A stretch of 64,000 nt of DNA from an uncultured Actinoplanes sp. (GTDB taxonomy: Bacteria > Actinomycetota > Actinomycetes > Mycobacteriales > Micromonosporaceae). A model generated the notes under the pieces. That model worked only from the letters and a program-made list of their open reading frames with translations. It ran no database searches and was not told the origin of the DNA. Where the stretch lies: the NCBI RefSeq assembly GCF_934643405.1, contig NZ_CAKUCL010000006.1, positions 4,091-68,090 of the forward strand. The letters are read 5' to 3'. Positions 42,029-51,569 of the stretch are shown here, one piece after another. Position numbers and translations under genes: made by a program. The first letter of the stretch is position 1, and each line of letters starts with the position of its first letter.

Positions 42029-43360
42029 TTACTTGGCCTTTACCGGCCTCCGGCGGGTCAAAACCCGCCGTTCCGCGAGGATCTCCCGGACGGGACGCAC
42101 CACGACGCCCTCGTCGGCCATCCGCCGCCGGGCCTGCCTGCGGGTTCGCAAGATCCCGGCAACTCCGACGGCGAAGATGAGATATTGCACAGCCATCGCG
42201 ATTTTGAAGTCGTGGATGTCGTAGTCCGAACGACCGCCGGTGCGCGCGTCCAGGATCAGGCCGATCAGCTCGATCGTGACCAGCGAGGCGACGAAGCCCC
42301 CCACGTTGACCACACCGGTGGCGGTGCCCAGCCGGTTCGGCGGGTTGAACGTCCGCGCGTAGTCGAAGCCGATCATCGAGCCCGGTCCGCCGATGCCGAG
42401 CGCGCAGATCAGCACCACCAGCACCGGCAGCGGCGCGTGCCCCGGCCAGGCCAGCACCAGGCCCCAGGCGGCCGCGTTGGCGCCGACCACGCCGAGCACC
42501 AGCCACGACCGGCGCAGCGGATGCCGCTGCACCAGCACCCCGATCAGCGGACCGGCTGCCATGCCGATCAGCACGAACAGGGTGAGCAGGGCGCTCGCCG
42601 TGCGCCGGGGCAGTCCCTCGCCCGCGATCAGGAACGGGAATCCCCACATCAGCGCGAAGACCGTACCGGTGAACTGGGTGGTGAAATGCGACCAGAGGCC
42701 GAGGCGGGTGCCGGGATGCCGCCAGGCGCCCGCGAGATCGGTGCCCACCTGGCGCAGGGTGACCGGCGGCCCGCTGCTGATCCGGTGCTCCGGGGTGTCG
42801 CGCAGCGCGGCGAAGGCGGCCACCGCCACGAAGACGCCGACCCCCGCGGTGGCGAGGAAGGCGCTGGTCCAGCCGCGTGCGGCGAGAACGGCGGCCAGCG
42901 GTACGGCGCTGAGCACCTGCCCGGCCTGCCCGACCAGCCCGGTGAGCTGCGTCAGGATCGGCACGCGCCGGCCCGGGAACCACTGCGGCACCAGTCTCAG
43001 CACGCTGATGAACGTCATCGCGTCCCCGGCGCCGACCAGCACACGGGCCAGGACCGCACCCTCCACGCCGGTCGCGACGGCCATCAACGCCTGCCCGCTC
43101 GCCATGATCAGGCCACCGGCGACGATCAGGCGCAGCGAACCGAACCGGTCCAGCAGCAGCCCGACCGGCACCTGAAGGCCCGCGTAGACGAGCAGCTGGA
43201 GCACGGCGAACGAGGCGAGCGCGCCCGCGCCGACGTGGAAACGATCCTGGGCGTCCAGCCCGGCGACACCGAGCGACGTGCGGTGCAGAACGGCGGTCGT
43301 GTACGCGGCGAGGCCGACGGCCCATACCGCCCAGGCCCGGGCTCCGGGTCGCAGGGCCAT
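42029..43360 (-). CDS. MFS transporter
   Basis: This transporter of about 443 residues has twelve helices, with LQVPVGLLLDRFGSLRLIVAG as the MFS motif between helices 2 and 3. It resembles nitrate/nitrite or organic-anion MFS proteins such as the NarK/DgoT-like group (FTTQFTGTVFALMWGFPFLI, GFDYARTFNPPNRLGTATGVVNVGGFVASL). I chose the ATG at 43360, behind AAAGG; the frame also allows 43402. The C-terminal 40 residues are cytoplasmic and basic. The substrate is undetermined. Confidence 0.88.
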   Translation of the reverse strand: MALRPGARAWAVWAVGLAAYTTAVLHRTSLGVAGLDAQDRFHVGAGALASFAVLQLLVYAGLQVPVGLLLDRFGSLRLIVAGGLIMASGQALMAVATGVEGAVLARVLVGAGDAMTFISVLRLVPQWFPGRRVPILTQLTGLVGQAGQVLSAVPLAAVLAARGWTSAFLATAGVGVFVAVAAFAALRDTPEHRISSGPPVTLRQVGTDLAGAWRHPGTRLGLWSHFTTQFTGTVFALMWGFPFLIAGEGLPRRTASALLTLFVLIGMAAGPLIGVLVQRHPLRRSWLVLGVVGANAAAWGLVLAWPGHAPLPVLVVLICALGIGGPGSMIGFDYARTFNPPNRLGTATGVVNVGGFVASLVTIELIGLILDARTGGRSDYDIHDFKIAMAVQYLIFAVGVAGILRTRRQARRRMADEGVVVRPVREILAERRVLTRRRPVKAK

Positions 43361-43506
43361 GTGCCGCCTTTCCGCTCGCGTGCTCGCTAGGACGTTTTCC
43401 ACCTTTCTCCGAAGAAGGTGAAGGTCACAACCGAATACGGCCTACGCCACACGTGCGTCCGGTCACTGTGCGATTCCTTCCGTACACTCCGAGGGTCTGC
43501 AGAGGT

Positions 43507-44409
43507 ATGGAAACCGGGATGCTGATCGACGCCTTCGAGCGCGAACGCCGCGGCCTGCTCGCCCACGCGTACCGCATGCTCGGCTCGCATCACGAGGCCG
43601 AGGACGCGGTGCAGGACACCTACGTGCGGGCCCAGCGTGGGTGGGACAAATTCCAAGAGCGCTCCTCGGTACGGACGTGGCTGTACCGCATAGCCACCAA
43701 CACCTGCCTGACCGCCCTCGACGGCCGCGGCCGCCGCGCGCTGCCGTCCGGCCTCGGCCCGCCGAGCAGCGACCCGGCCGAGCCGCCGTCCCCGCTCGGC
43801 CCCGAGGCGTGGATCTCCCCGCTGCCGTCGGACCCGGCCGAGGTGGTGACGGCCCGCGAGGGGGTACGGCTGGCGTTCGTGGCCGGCCTGCAGCACCTGC
43901 CGCCCCGGCAGCGTGCCGTGCTGCTGCTGCGCGAGGTGCTGGCGTTCTCCGCCGCCGAGACCGGTGCGATGCTCGGGCTGTCCGTGCCGGCCGTGAAAAG
44001 CGCGTTGCAGCGGGCGCGCGCCCGCCTCGACGAGGTGGCCCCGGCCCGCGACGACGTCCTGGAACCCACCGACCCGCGGGCACGCTCCCAGCTGGACCGC
44101 TACATGGCCGCCTGGGAGGCCGCCGACGCCGACGCGTTCAGCCGCCTGCTGCGCGACGACGCCGCGATCGAGCCGGTGGGTTCGCGGGTGTGGTTCGCCG
44201 GCCGCGCCACGTGCCTGGCCTTCGCCACCCCGTCGATGGGCGCGCCGGGCGACTGGCGGATGGTCCCCGCCGTGGTCAACGACCAGCCCGCGGCGGCCGC
44301 CTGGTGGCACGGCACCCCGTTCGGCCTGGCCGTCCTGACCCCGACCGCCACCGGCGTCGCAGCGGTGACACTGTTCCCCGACCCGGAGCTGACCAAGCCG
44401 TACGGCTGA
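43507..44409 (+). CDS. ECF sigma factor with C-terminal SnoaL-like domain (TIGR02960-type)
   Basis: This sigma factor of about 300 residues has sigma region 2 (RERRGLLAHAYRMLGSHHEAEDAVQDTYVRAQRGWDKF...RTWLYRIATNTCL) and region 4 (LQHLPPRQRAVLLLREVLAFSAAETGAMLGLSVPAVKSALQRARARL). A SnoaL/NTF2-like domain of about 110 residues follows (LDRYMAAWEAADADAFSRLLRDDAAIEP...). No anti-sigma gene is adjacent, as expected for ECF factors whose C-terminal domain itself controls activity. A repeat array begins immediately after the stop. Confidence 0.9.
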   Translation: METGMLIDAFERERRGLLAHAYRMLGSHHEAEDAVQDTYVRAQRGWDKFQERSSVRTWLYRIATNTCLTALDGRGRRALPSGLGPPSSDPAEPPSPLGPEAWISPLPSDPAEVVTAREGVRLAFVAGLQHLPPRQRAVLLLREVLAFSAAETGAMLGLSVPAVKSALQRARARLDEVAPARDDVLEPTDPRARSQLDRYMAAWEAADADAFSRLLRDDAAIEPVGSRVWFAGRATCLAFATPSMGAPGDWRMVPAVVNDQPAAAAWWHGTPFGLAVLTPTATGVAAVTLFPDPELTKPYG

Positions 44410-44410
44410 C

Positions 44411-44720
44411 CCCGCGGCTTGCGTGGGGATCGCCGCCGTTCGAGGCTGCGCGCACCGGGTTGCGTGGGGACTGCCGCCGTTGGCGGCGGCGCGCGCCCGG
44501 GTTGTGTGGGGATTGCCGCCGTTGGGGGCGGCGTAGTTCCCCACGCTGGGGGTGCTTCGCGTTGTGTGGGGAGTGCGGCCGTTGGGGGCGGCGCGCGTCG
44601 GGTTGTGTGGGGAGTGCGGCCGTTGGGGGCGGCGTAGGTTCCCACGCTGGGGGCGCTTGGCGTTGTGTGGGGAGTGCGGCCGTTGGGGGCGGCGTAACTC
44701 CCCACGCTTGGATGGGCTCT
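44411..44720. repeat. Array of palindromic 60/41-bp repeats
   Basis: Six copies of a unit beginning GTGTGGGGA or GCGTGGGGA occur, starting near 44421, 44461, 44501, 44561, 44602 and 44662. Full units are 60 bp and contain GTGGGGA, an inner GC-rich hairpin (CCGCC/GGGGGCGGC) and the complementary arm TCCCCAC. Shortened units of about 40 bp lack the second arm. The array fills the space between the sigma-factor and AbiEi-like genes and carries no accepted open reading frame. The same unit recurs at 53.3 kb. Confidence 0.85.
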
Positions 44721-44767
44721 GTCCACAGGGGGGTCCGGCGGGGCCGCGGTCTTGGCAAGGTGGCTCG

Positions 44768-45715
44768 ATGCTGACTTTGCCGGGCCGCGATGCCGACGAG
44801 TTCGAGTGGGTTCGTTTCGAACAAGCCGGAGTGCTGACGACCGCTCAGGCCCAGGAGCTGATCGGGCGCTCGGCCGTCCGCCGGCACCTCGACGGCGGCC
44901 GCTGGCGTCGCATCTGCCGGGACGTCGTGTCCACACACAACGGGCCGCTCACCGCCGACCAGCGTCTGTGGGTGGCGGTGCTCGTGGCCGGGCGGGACGC
45001 CGTGCTGGCGGGAAGTACGGCGCTGCGGGTGTTCGGGGTGCGGGGCATCCGGGAGGAGCGGCTTCACATACTCATCCCGGCGCAACGGAACCGGTCGGTC
45101 CGTCTGCCTCGGCTGCCCGGCGACATGTCAGCGGTGCGGATCGTCCGGACTCGAACACTTCCTCCCGAGCATCTCCAGATCGGGCGTCCACCCCGGACCA
45201 CTGCCGCTCGTGCGGCCGTCGACGCGGCGATCTGGGCGGGCAACGCCGGGGAGGCGCGCGCGATCCTTGCGGCCGTGTGCCAGCAGCGAGCCGTGACGGC
45301 TGACGAGATCTTCGAGGTGCTGGCCGCGCGGCGCCGAGTACCCAGATCGGCGTTGATCCGAGCCACGATGCTGGACGTCGCGGGCGGGGCCGCCGCGCTG
45401 TCGGAGATCAACTTTCTGCGGATGTGCCGCCGTTTCGGGCTACCGGAACCCGATCGCCAAGTACGCCGGGACGACACCCAGGGCCGGGCAAGATATCTCG
45501 ATGTCTATGGGAAGCGCTGGCAGGTGCATGTCGAGGTGGACGGATCCCATCACATGGATGCCGAGCACTGGGTTGCCGACATGGTTCGTCAGAACGACAT
45601 CTGGATCAAAGGTGACCGGATTCTGCGTTTTCCGGCGCAGATGGTCCGTCAAGAGCCGGCGCGGGTCGCACGGCAACTGCAAGCCGCGCTGGAGTCGGCG
45701 GGCTGGCGCGCGTGA
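44768..45715 (+). CDS. AbiEi-like/DUF559 (Vsr-type nuclease fold) protein
   Basis: This protein of 315 residues is a common actinobacterial architecture. The N-terminus resembles AbiEi-type winged-helix antitoxin domains (FEQAGVLTTAQAQELIGRSAVRRHLDGGRWRRICRDVV). A middle region similar to transcriptional regulator AbiEi_4 follows (VLAGSTALRVFGV), and the C-terminus resembles DUF559/Vsr nucleases (QVRRDDTQGRARYLDVYGKRWQVHVEVDGSHHMDAEHW...D). The YLDVY...VHVEVDG pattern fits the PD-(D/E)xK core. Whether it cuts DNA or is a regulator is unknown. It starts 48 bases after the palindromic repeat array. Confidence 0.75.
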   Translation: MLTLPGRDADEFEWVRFEQAGVLTTAQAQELIGRSAVRRHLDGGRWRRICRDVVSTHNGPLTADQRLWVAVLVAGRDAVLAGSTALRVFGVRGIREERLHILIPAQRNRSVRLPRLPGDMSAVRIVRTRTLPPEHLQIGRPPRTTAARAAVDAAIWAGNAGEARAILAAVCQQRAVTADEIFEVLAARRRVPRSALIRATMLDVAGGAAALSEINFLRMCRRFGLPEPDRQVRRDDTQGRARYLDVYGKRWQVHVEVDGSHHMDAEHWVADMVRQNDIWIKGDRILRFPAQMVRQEPARVARQLQAALESAGWRA

Positions 45716-45724
45716 CCCACGCCC

Positions 45725-45900
45725 GGCTCCTGGCGGAGGGCGACGGGGGAAAGGCGGCGGGCGATGGGCGGCGGGCGGCGGGCAAGGAAAGGAGGGCGAT
45801 GGGCGGAAGGCGAGGGGCGGAGGGCGAGGGGTGAGGGGCGGAGGGCAAGGAACGGAGGGCGAGGGGCGAAGGGCGGAGGGGCGAGCGCGTGAAGTGTGCC
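45725..45900. repeat. Purine-rich degenerate repeat tract
   Basis: About 170 bases on the plus strand are almost pure G and A with occasional C, built from variations of GGGCGGAGGGCGAGG. The tract lies between two convergent genes, so it is noncoding. Many runs of three or more G residues could form quadruplex DNA, or an unusual transcription pause region. Confidence 0.75.
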
Positions 45901-45925
45901 GCGCGAGGGGGTGCGGGGCGGCGGG

Positions 45926-46996
45926 TCAAGCCTTCCAGACGTCCTGGTTCGCCTCGTACATCTCGCGCAGGATCGCCGGGACGTCGTAGGTGAGCTTCCA
46001 GTCCGGGTAGTGCTCCTCGAAGCGGGCGGTGCTGCTGATCCACCACTGGTGGTCGCCGGTGCGGGCCTGGTCGACGTACTCGGTCCGCGCCTCGATGCCG
46101 GTGATCTCCGAGGCGATCTTGAAGGCTTCGATGTGGCTGCAGTTCGAGAAGCGCCCGCCGCCCATGTTGTAGACCTCGGCGACCCGGGGTGCGCGGAAGA
46201 ACGCCTCGAACGCCGAGACCAGGTCGTGCGAGTGGATGGCGTCGCGGACCATCTTGCCCTTGTAGCCGAAAATCTTGTACGTCCGCTGCTCCATCACACA
46301 GCGCATCACGTACGCCAGGAAGCCGTGCAGTTCCGCGGCCGAGTGACCCGGCCCGGTCAGCGTGCCGCCCCGGAACACCGCGGTCGGCATGTCGAAGTAC
46401 CGCCCGTACTCCTGGACCATCACGTCGGCCGCCACCTTGCTGGCGCCGAACACCGAGTGCGTGCTCTGGTCGATCGACATCGTCTCGTCGATCCCGCCGT
46501 ACCACTTGTGGTCGGCCGGCAGCTCCCAGCGGGTCTCCTGCTCGATCAGCGGCAACGAGTTCGGCAGGTCGCCGTAGACCTTGTTGGTCGAGGTGAAGAT
46601 GAACGGCGCGCCGGCGCTGTGCTGCCGGACGGCCTCGAGCATGTTCAGCGTGCCGCCGGCGTTGACGTCGAAGTCGGTGAACGGCTCGCGGGCGGCCCAG
46701 TCGTGCGACGGCTGAGCGGCGCAGTGGATCACCAGACCGACGTCCTTACCCAGCTTCGCGAACAGCGCGTTCAGCCCGTCGCGGTCGCGGATGTCCAGGT
46801 CATGGTGGGTGTACCGGGCGCCGGCCTCCTTCTTGAGCCGGTCCAGGTTCCACTTGGTGGAGCCGTCCGAACCGAAGAAGTAGCCGCGCATGTCGTTGTC
46901 GACACCGACCACGTCCATGCCGAGCCCGGCGAAGTGCCGGACCGACTCCGAACCGATCAGGCCGGCCGAGCCGGTGACCACGACGACACTGCTCAT
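45926..46996 (-). CDS. NAD-dependent sugar-nucleotide epimerase (SDR family)
   Basis: This extended SDR enzyme of about 356 residues resembles CDP-paratose/CDP-tyvelose 2-epimerase. It has the NAD motif [71 protein letters not shown], a catalytic Ser/Thr region [15 protein letters not shown], and [17 protein letters not shown]. The [22 protein letters not shown] block has Phe where the catalytic Tyr of YxxxK is usual. CDP-tyvelose epimerase relatives show the same FxxSK, so this is family-typical. ATG at 46996 with GGAGG five bases upstream. It is divergent from the ligase cassette. Confidence 0.85.
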   Translation of the reverse strand: MSSVVVVTGSAGLIGSESVRHFAGLGMDVVGVDNDMRGYFFGSDGSTKWNLDRLKKEAGARYTHHDLDIRDRDGLNALFAKLGKDVGLVIHCAAQPSHDWAAREPFTDFDVNAGGTLNMLEAVRQHSAGAPFIFTSTNKVYGDLPNSLPLIEQETRWELPADHKWYGGIDETMSIDQSTHSVFGASKVAADVMVQEYGRYFDMPTAVFRGGTLTGPGHSAAELHGFLAYVMRCVMEQRTYKIFGYKGKMVRDAIHSHDLVSAFEAFFRAPRVAEVYNMGGGRFSNCSHIEAFKIASEITGIEARTEYVDQARTGDHQWWISSTARFEEHYPDWKLTYDVPAILREMYEANQDVWKA

Positions 46997-47191
46997 CAAG
47001 ACCTCCGCGGAAGGTGGGGCGGAACGGGGCCGAGGTTACAGGGCGTGCGCACCCGGCCGGTCCGGTGGTCGCCGTGTCGAACTGATCATGCTTGGCGCGA
47101 GCCCGAAATGGGCACGTCACAGGATCGGCACATCCCACCGTGAGGGTGCGTCGACAGGCACATCGCTGAACTGAGGACATGGGCGGTCTGA

Positions 47192-49768
47192 ATGACGGAG
47201 TCTCTTCGGGTCACGGCGGACGACACCGCCACGGGACCGGACCTCACGCTCGGCGTGGAAGAGGAACTGCATGTGGTCGACCTGGTGACCCGGGAACTGG
47301 TGCCGCGCGCACCGGAGATCCTGGCCCGGCTCGACCCGCAACACTTCTCCGCCGAGTTGCACCGCTCGGTGGTGGAGACGAACACCCCGGTGTCCGGCAC
47401 GCTGGACGGCCTGCGCGACGGGATCGTGGCCCGGCGGCGGCGCGCGATCGAGGTCGCCGAGTCGCTGGGGCTGGGCCTGGTGGCGGCCGGGACCGTCCCG
47501 CTGGTCGATCTGGAGTCACTCCCGGTGACGCCGACGTCGCGCTACCGGCGGATGCTCGACGACTACCAGCTGCTCGCCCGGGAACAGCTGATCTGCGGCG
47601 CCCAGGTGCACGTCGGCGTGCCCGACCGGGACGAGGCGGTCGCGGTCGCCCAGCGGATCACGCCGGTGCTGCCGGTGCTGCTCGCGATCTCGGCCAGCTC
47701 GCCGTACTGGATGGGTGAGGACTCCGGCTACGCCAGCGTGCGCTCGCTGGTCTGGCTGCGCTGGCCCACGGCCGGCGACCCGGGCGTGCTGAACTCGGCG
47801 GCCGAGCACGACGAGCTGGTCGCGGATCTGCTCGCCTCGGGCACGATCACCGATCCGAAGATGGTCTATTTCGACGTACGGCCGTCGGCGCACCTGCCGA
47901 CCGTGGAGCTGCGGGTCACCGACTCGAGCCCGGACGCGGACACGGTCGTGCTGCTCGCGGGCCTGTTCCGCGCGCTCGTGCTGCGCGCCCGCCAGGACCA
48001 CCGCGCCGGACTCCCCGCGCCACGCACCAGGCCACCGCTGCACCGGGCGGCGATGTGGCGGGCCGCGCGGTCGGGACTCGAGGGCGACCTGCTCGACCTG
48101 CCGCGTTCGCCGGAGCCGGTGCCGGCCGCGGTCGCGGTGGAACGGCTCGTCGACGAGCTGCGGCCGCAGCTGGAGGAGCTGGGTGACTGGGAGCAGGTGT
48201 TCGACCTGTCGGTGCGGGCGCTCAGCCGGGGCAGCTCGGCCGCTCGTCAGCGCCGGGCCCTGGCGCGCCGCGGCCGCATCTCCGACGTGGTGGATCTGGT
48301 GGTCGCCGACACCCGGGGCGGCGCGACCGGGATCGGTCCGGAGGGCCAGTCGGTGCCGGCCGGTCTCTTCCCGTACGCGACCGACGGCGACGAGGCTTTC
48401 CCGGACGGCGAGGTGGCCGCGCCGTACGCGGGAATCCTGGAGGTGCTGCAATCGCTGGGCTCCGGTGGCTTGCGCCGCCGCGAGGACGCGCGGGACGACG
48501 AGCAGCGCTCCCGGGGCATCACCTTCAGCGTGGCGGGCGAGGCGGCCACCCGGCTGTTCCCGTTCGACCTGGTGCCGCGGATCGTCCCGGCCGCCGACTG
48601 GAGCCGGCTGCGCGACGGGCTCACCCAGCGGGTCCGGGCGCTGAATCTCTTCATCGCGGACGTGTACGGCGAGCGGGCCGCGGTGAAGGACGGCGTGATC
48701 CCGGAGTGGGTGATCGACGGGTCGCCGGAGCTGCGGCCCAGCGGCGCGCTGGTCTCGCACGCCGGGGTGCGCGCCCAGGTGGCCGGCGTCGACCTGGTGC
48801 GCGACGCGGACGGCCGCTGGTGCGTGCTGGAGGACAACCTGCGGGTGCCGTCCGGGATCGCCTACGCCATGCAGAACCGCCGGCTCACCGAGAGCGTGCT
48901 GCCCGAGCTGCCGGAACCCGACGGGCTGATCTCGGTGGAGAACACCCCGAAGCTGCTGCGGCGCGCGTTGCTCGACGCGGCCCGCCCGGCCGCCGGCGAC
49001 GACCCGAAGCTGGTGGTGCTGAGCCAGGGACCGGAGGATTCGGCCTGGTTCGAGCACCGGATGCTGGCCGAGGAGATGGGTGTGCCGGTGGTCCGCAGCA
49101 CCGAGCTGTTCGTCGAGGACCACCGGGTGTACCGGCTGCGCGACGGCAAGCGCTACCCGGTCGACGTCGTCTACCTGCGGATGGACGAGGACACGCTGGT
49201 GCACGCGCCGGGCGCGGACGGGATGCCGCTCGGCGCCTCGCTGGTCGGTGCACTGCACGCCGACACGGTGGTGCTGGCCAACGCGCTGGGCAACGGGATC
49301 GGCGACGACAAGTCGGTCTACGCGTACGTGCACCGGCTGATCGAGTACTACCTGGGCGAGAAGCCCCTGCTCGCCGACGTGCCGACGTATCTGTGCGGCA
49401 TCCCGGAGCAGCGGGCCGAGGTGCTGGACCGGCTGTCCGAACTGGTCTGCAAACCCGTCGACGGGTACGGCGGGGACCGCATCGTGATCGGCCCGCACGC
49501 CTCGCCCGCGGACCTCGACGCGGTCCGCCGCCAGATCCGGGCGGCGCCGCACCGCTGGGTCGCCCAGGAGGTGGTGTGCCTGTCCACCCATCCGGTCTTC
49601 GACGGCCACCAGCTCGGCCCGCGCCACGTCGACCTGCGCGCCTTCGTGTTCAGCGGCGCCGGGAGTGTCGTCGCGCCGGCCGCGCTGACCCGGGTGGCGC
49701 CGGCCGGCAGCATGATCGTCAATTCTTCGCGAGGCGGCGGCTCCAAGGACACGTGGCTGCTCTCCTGA
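47192..49768 (+). CDS. YbdK-type carboxylate-amine ligase fused to circularly permuted ATP-grasp
   Basis: This fusion protein has 858 residues. Residues 1 to about 370 are a GCS2/YbdK glutamate-cysteine-ligase-like enzyme (LTLGVEEELHVVDLVTRELVP, SAELHRSVVETNTPV, GAQVHVGVPDRDEAV, SASSPYWMGEDSGYAS). Residues about 440-858 are a type 2 circularly permuted ATP-grasp enzyme (FPFDLVPRIVPAADW, CVLEDNLRVPSGIAYAMQNR, VSQGPEDSAWFEH, DVVYLRMDEDTL, ALGNGIGDDKSVYAYV, LVCKPVDGYGGDRIVIG, STHPVFDGHQL). Both halves form amide bonds with ATP, so it probably builds a small peptide or amide. It begins a three-gene cassette with the amidotransferase and the S9 peptidase. Confidence 0.9.
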   Translation: MTESLRVTADDTATGPDLTLGVEEELHVVDLVTRELVPRAPEILARLDPQHFSAELHRSVVETNTPVSGTLDGLRDGIVARRRRAIEVAESLGLGLVAAGTVPLVDLESLPVTPTSRYRRMLDDYQLLAREQLICGAQVHVGVPDRDEAVAVAQRITPVLPVLLAISASSPYWMGEDSGYASVRSLVWLRWPTAGDPGVLNSAAEHDELVADLLASGTITDPKMVYFDVRPSAHLPTVELRVTDSSPDADTVVLLAGLFRALVLRARQDHRAGLPAPRTRPPLHRAAMWRAARSGLEGDLLDLPRSPEPVPAAVAVERLVDELRPQLEELGDWEQVFDLSVRALSRGSSAARQRRALARRGRISDVVDLVVADTRGGATGIGPEGQSVPAGLFPYATDGDEAFPDGEVAAPYAGILEVLQSLGSGGLRRREDARDDEQRSRGITFSVAGEAATRLFPFDLVPRIVPAADWSRLRDGLTQRVRALNLFIADVYGERAAVKDGVIPEWVIDGSPELRPSGALVSHAGVRAQVAGVDLVRDADGRWCVLEDNLRVPSGIAYAMQNRRLTESVLPELPEPDGLISVENTPKLLRRALLDAARPAAGDDPKLVVLSQGPEDSAWFEHRMLAEEMGVPVVRSTELFVEDHRVYRLRDGKRYPVDVVYLRMDEDTLVHAPGADGMPLGASLVGALHADTVVLANALGNGIGDDKSVYAYVHRLIEYYLGEKPLLADVPTYLCGIPEQRAEVLDRLSELVCKPVDGYGGDRIVIGPHASPADLDAVRRQIRAAPHRWVAQEVVCLSTHPVFDGHQLGPRHVDLRAFVFSGAGSVVAPAALTRVAPAGSMIVNSSRGGGSKDTWLLS

Positions 49769-49789
49769 CCAGTTGTGGAGGTTCTCCTC

Positions 49790-51562
49790 ATGTGCGGCAT
49801 CGCCGGTGAGCTTCGATTCGACGGACGCGCGGCGGACGAGGAAGCGGTGCGGCGGATGCTGCCCCGCCTGGCCTCGCGCGGACCGGACGGCGAGGGCGTG
49901 TTCAGCCGCGCCCGGGTCGCCTTCGGCCACCGGCGCTTGAAGATCATCGACCTGTCCGACGCGGGCGGGCAGCCGATGACCGACGACGAGCTCGGGCTCA
50001 CCCTCGTCTTCAACGGCTGCATCTACAACTACCAGCAGCTTCGCGACGAGCTCCGCGGGTACGGCTACCGGTTCTCCTCCACCTCGGACACCGAGGTGAT
50101 TCTGAAGGCCTACCACCGCTGGGGTCCGGACTGCGTGACGCGGTTTCTCGGCATGTTCGCGTTCGCGATCGTCTCTCATCAGGACGGGACGGTCATGCTG
50201 GCCCGCGACCGGCTCGGGATCAAGCCGTTGTACCTGGCCGAGACCCCGGGGCGGCTACGGTTCGCCTCGACGCTGCCGGCGCTGCTCGCGGCGGGCGACG
50301 TCGACACGTCGCTGGACAAGGTCGCGCTCCAGCACTACATGACGTTCCACTCGGTGGTCCCGGCCCCGAGGACCATCCTTGCGGGCGTACGGAAGTTGCC
50401 GCCCGCCACCGTGCGGATCCTGCGCGCCGACGGATCGTCGCAGGAGCGCGTCTACTGGGAGGCGTCGTTCACCCGCGACCGGGACGTCCCCGCGGCGGAG
50501 TGGCCGGCGCTGATCCACTCGGCCCTGGCGCGCGCGGTGGAGCGGCGGATGGTCGCGGACGTGCCGGTCGGGGTGCTGCTGTCCGGCGGGATCGACTCCA
50601 GCTACATCGTGGCCCTGCTCGCGGCCCAGGGGCAGCGCGGGCTCACCACGTTCAGCATCGGGTTCGAGGCGGCCGGCGGGGAGAGCGGCGACGAGTTCGC
50701 GTACTCGGACATCATCGCGAAGCAGTTCGACACCGAGCACCACCAGATCCGGATCGGCCGGGACCGCTTCCTGCCGGCGGTGGACCGGACGGTCGCGGCC
50801 ATGAGCGAGCCGATGGTGTCGCACGACTGCATCGCGTTCAACCTGCTCAGCGAGGACGTGTCGAAGCACGTCAAGGTCGTGCAGTCCGGGCAGGGCGCGG
50901 ACGAGATCCTGGCCGGGTACAGCTGGTACCCGCCGCTGGTCGACGTGCCCCGTGATCAGGCCGTCGATGCCTACGCCGCGGAGTTCTTCGACCGTACGCA
51001 CGCTCGTCTCGCCCGGCAGCTCGCGCCCGAGTGGCTGGTCGGCCGGGACGTCAGCCGGGAGTTCGTCGAGGCGAGCTTCGCCCGGCCCGGCGCCGGCACC
51101 GCGGTCGACGCGGCGTTGCGGCTGGACTCGCAGGTGATGCTCGTCGACGATCCGGTCAAGCGGGTCGACAACATGACGATGGCGTGGGGGCTGGAGGCTC
51201 GCGTACCGTTCCTCGACCACGAGCTGGTCGAGCTGGCCGCGGCCTGCCCGCCCGAGCTGAAGCTGGCGCACGGCGGCAAGGGGGTGCTCAAGGAGGCGGC
51301 CCGCGGCGTCGTGCCGGACGAGGTGATCGACCGCACCAAGGGCTACTTCCCGGTGCCCGGCATCCGGCACCTGGAGGGGGCGATGCTCGAGAAGGTCCGC
51401 GCCGCGCTGTCCGCGCCCGCGGCCCGCGACCGCGGGTTGTTCCGGCCGGAGTACGTGGACCTCCTGCTGGCCGACCCGAACACGCCCCGCACCACGCTGG
51501 GCGCCAACCAGCTGTGGCAGCTGGCCCTGCTGGAGATGTGGCTTCAAGACAAGGGGATCTGA
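49790..51562 (+). CDS. Asparagine synthase/N-acetylglutaminylglutamine amidotransferase family
   Basis: This glutamine-dependent amidotransferase of 590 residues starts MCGIAGELRF, so Cys2 is the nucleophile of the class II glutaminase domain. That fixes the start at 49790, behind TTGTGGAGG. The synthetase half has the ATP motif VGVLLSGGIDSSYIVALLA, SGQGADEILAGYSWYPP and DNMTMAWGLEARVPFLDHELVELAA. Length and motifs fit the TIGR03104-like group, which amidates the osmoprotectant dipeptide in other bacteria. It begins 21 bases after the ligase fusion, so it probably amidates the ligase product. Confidence 0.88.
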   Translation: MCGIAGELRFDGRAADEEAVRRMLPRLASRGPDGEGVFSRARVAFGHRRLKIIDLSDAGGQPMTDDELGLTLVFNGCIYNYQQLRDELRGYGYRFSSTSDTEVILKAYHRWGPDCVTRFLGMFAFAIVSHQDGTVMLARDRLGIKPLYLAETPGRLRFASTLPALLAAGDVDTSLDKVALQHYMTFHSVVPAPRTILAGVRKLPPATVRILRADGSSQERVYWEASFTRDRDVPAAEWPALIHSALARAVERRMVADVPVGVLLSGGIDSSYIVALLAAQGQRGLTTFSIGFEAAGGESGDEFAYSDIIAKQFDTEHHQIRIGRDRFLPAVDRTVAAMSEPMVSHDCIAFNLLSEDVSKHVKVVQSGQGADEILAGYSWYPPLVDVPRDQAVDAYAAEFFDRTHARLARQLAPEWLVGRDVSREFVEASFARPGAGTAVDAALRLDSQVMLVDDPVKRVDNMTMAWGLEARVPFLDHELVELAAACPPELKLAHGGKGVLKEAARGVVPDEVIDRTKGYFPVPGIRHLEGAMLEKVRAALSAPAARDRGLFRPEYVDLLLADPNTPRTTLGANQLWQLALLEMWLQDKGI

Positions 51563-51569
51563 GTCGTTC

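Noticed and set aside
44411..44720. Coding sequence in the frame preceding the AbiEi-like gene
   Set aside because: The frame is open only because the repeat lacks stops; it reads as repeated VWGVRPLGAA-type units, and the ATG at 44768 starts the recognisable protein.
47516..50179. 887-codon minus-strand open frame opposite the ligase and amidotransferase genes
   Set aside because: Spans two real genes with strong motifs on the plus strand; its own translation is compositionally biased.
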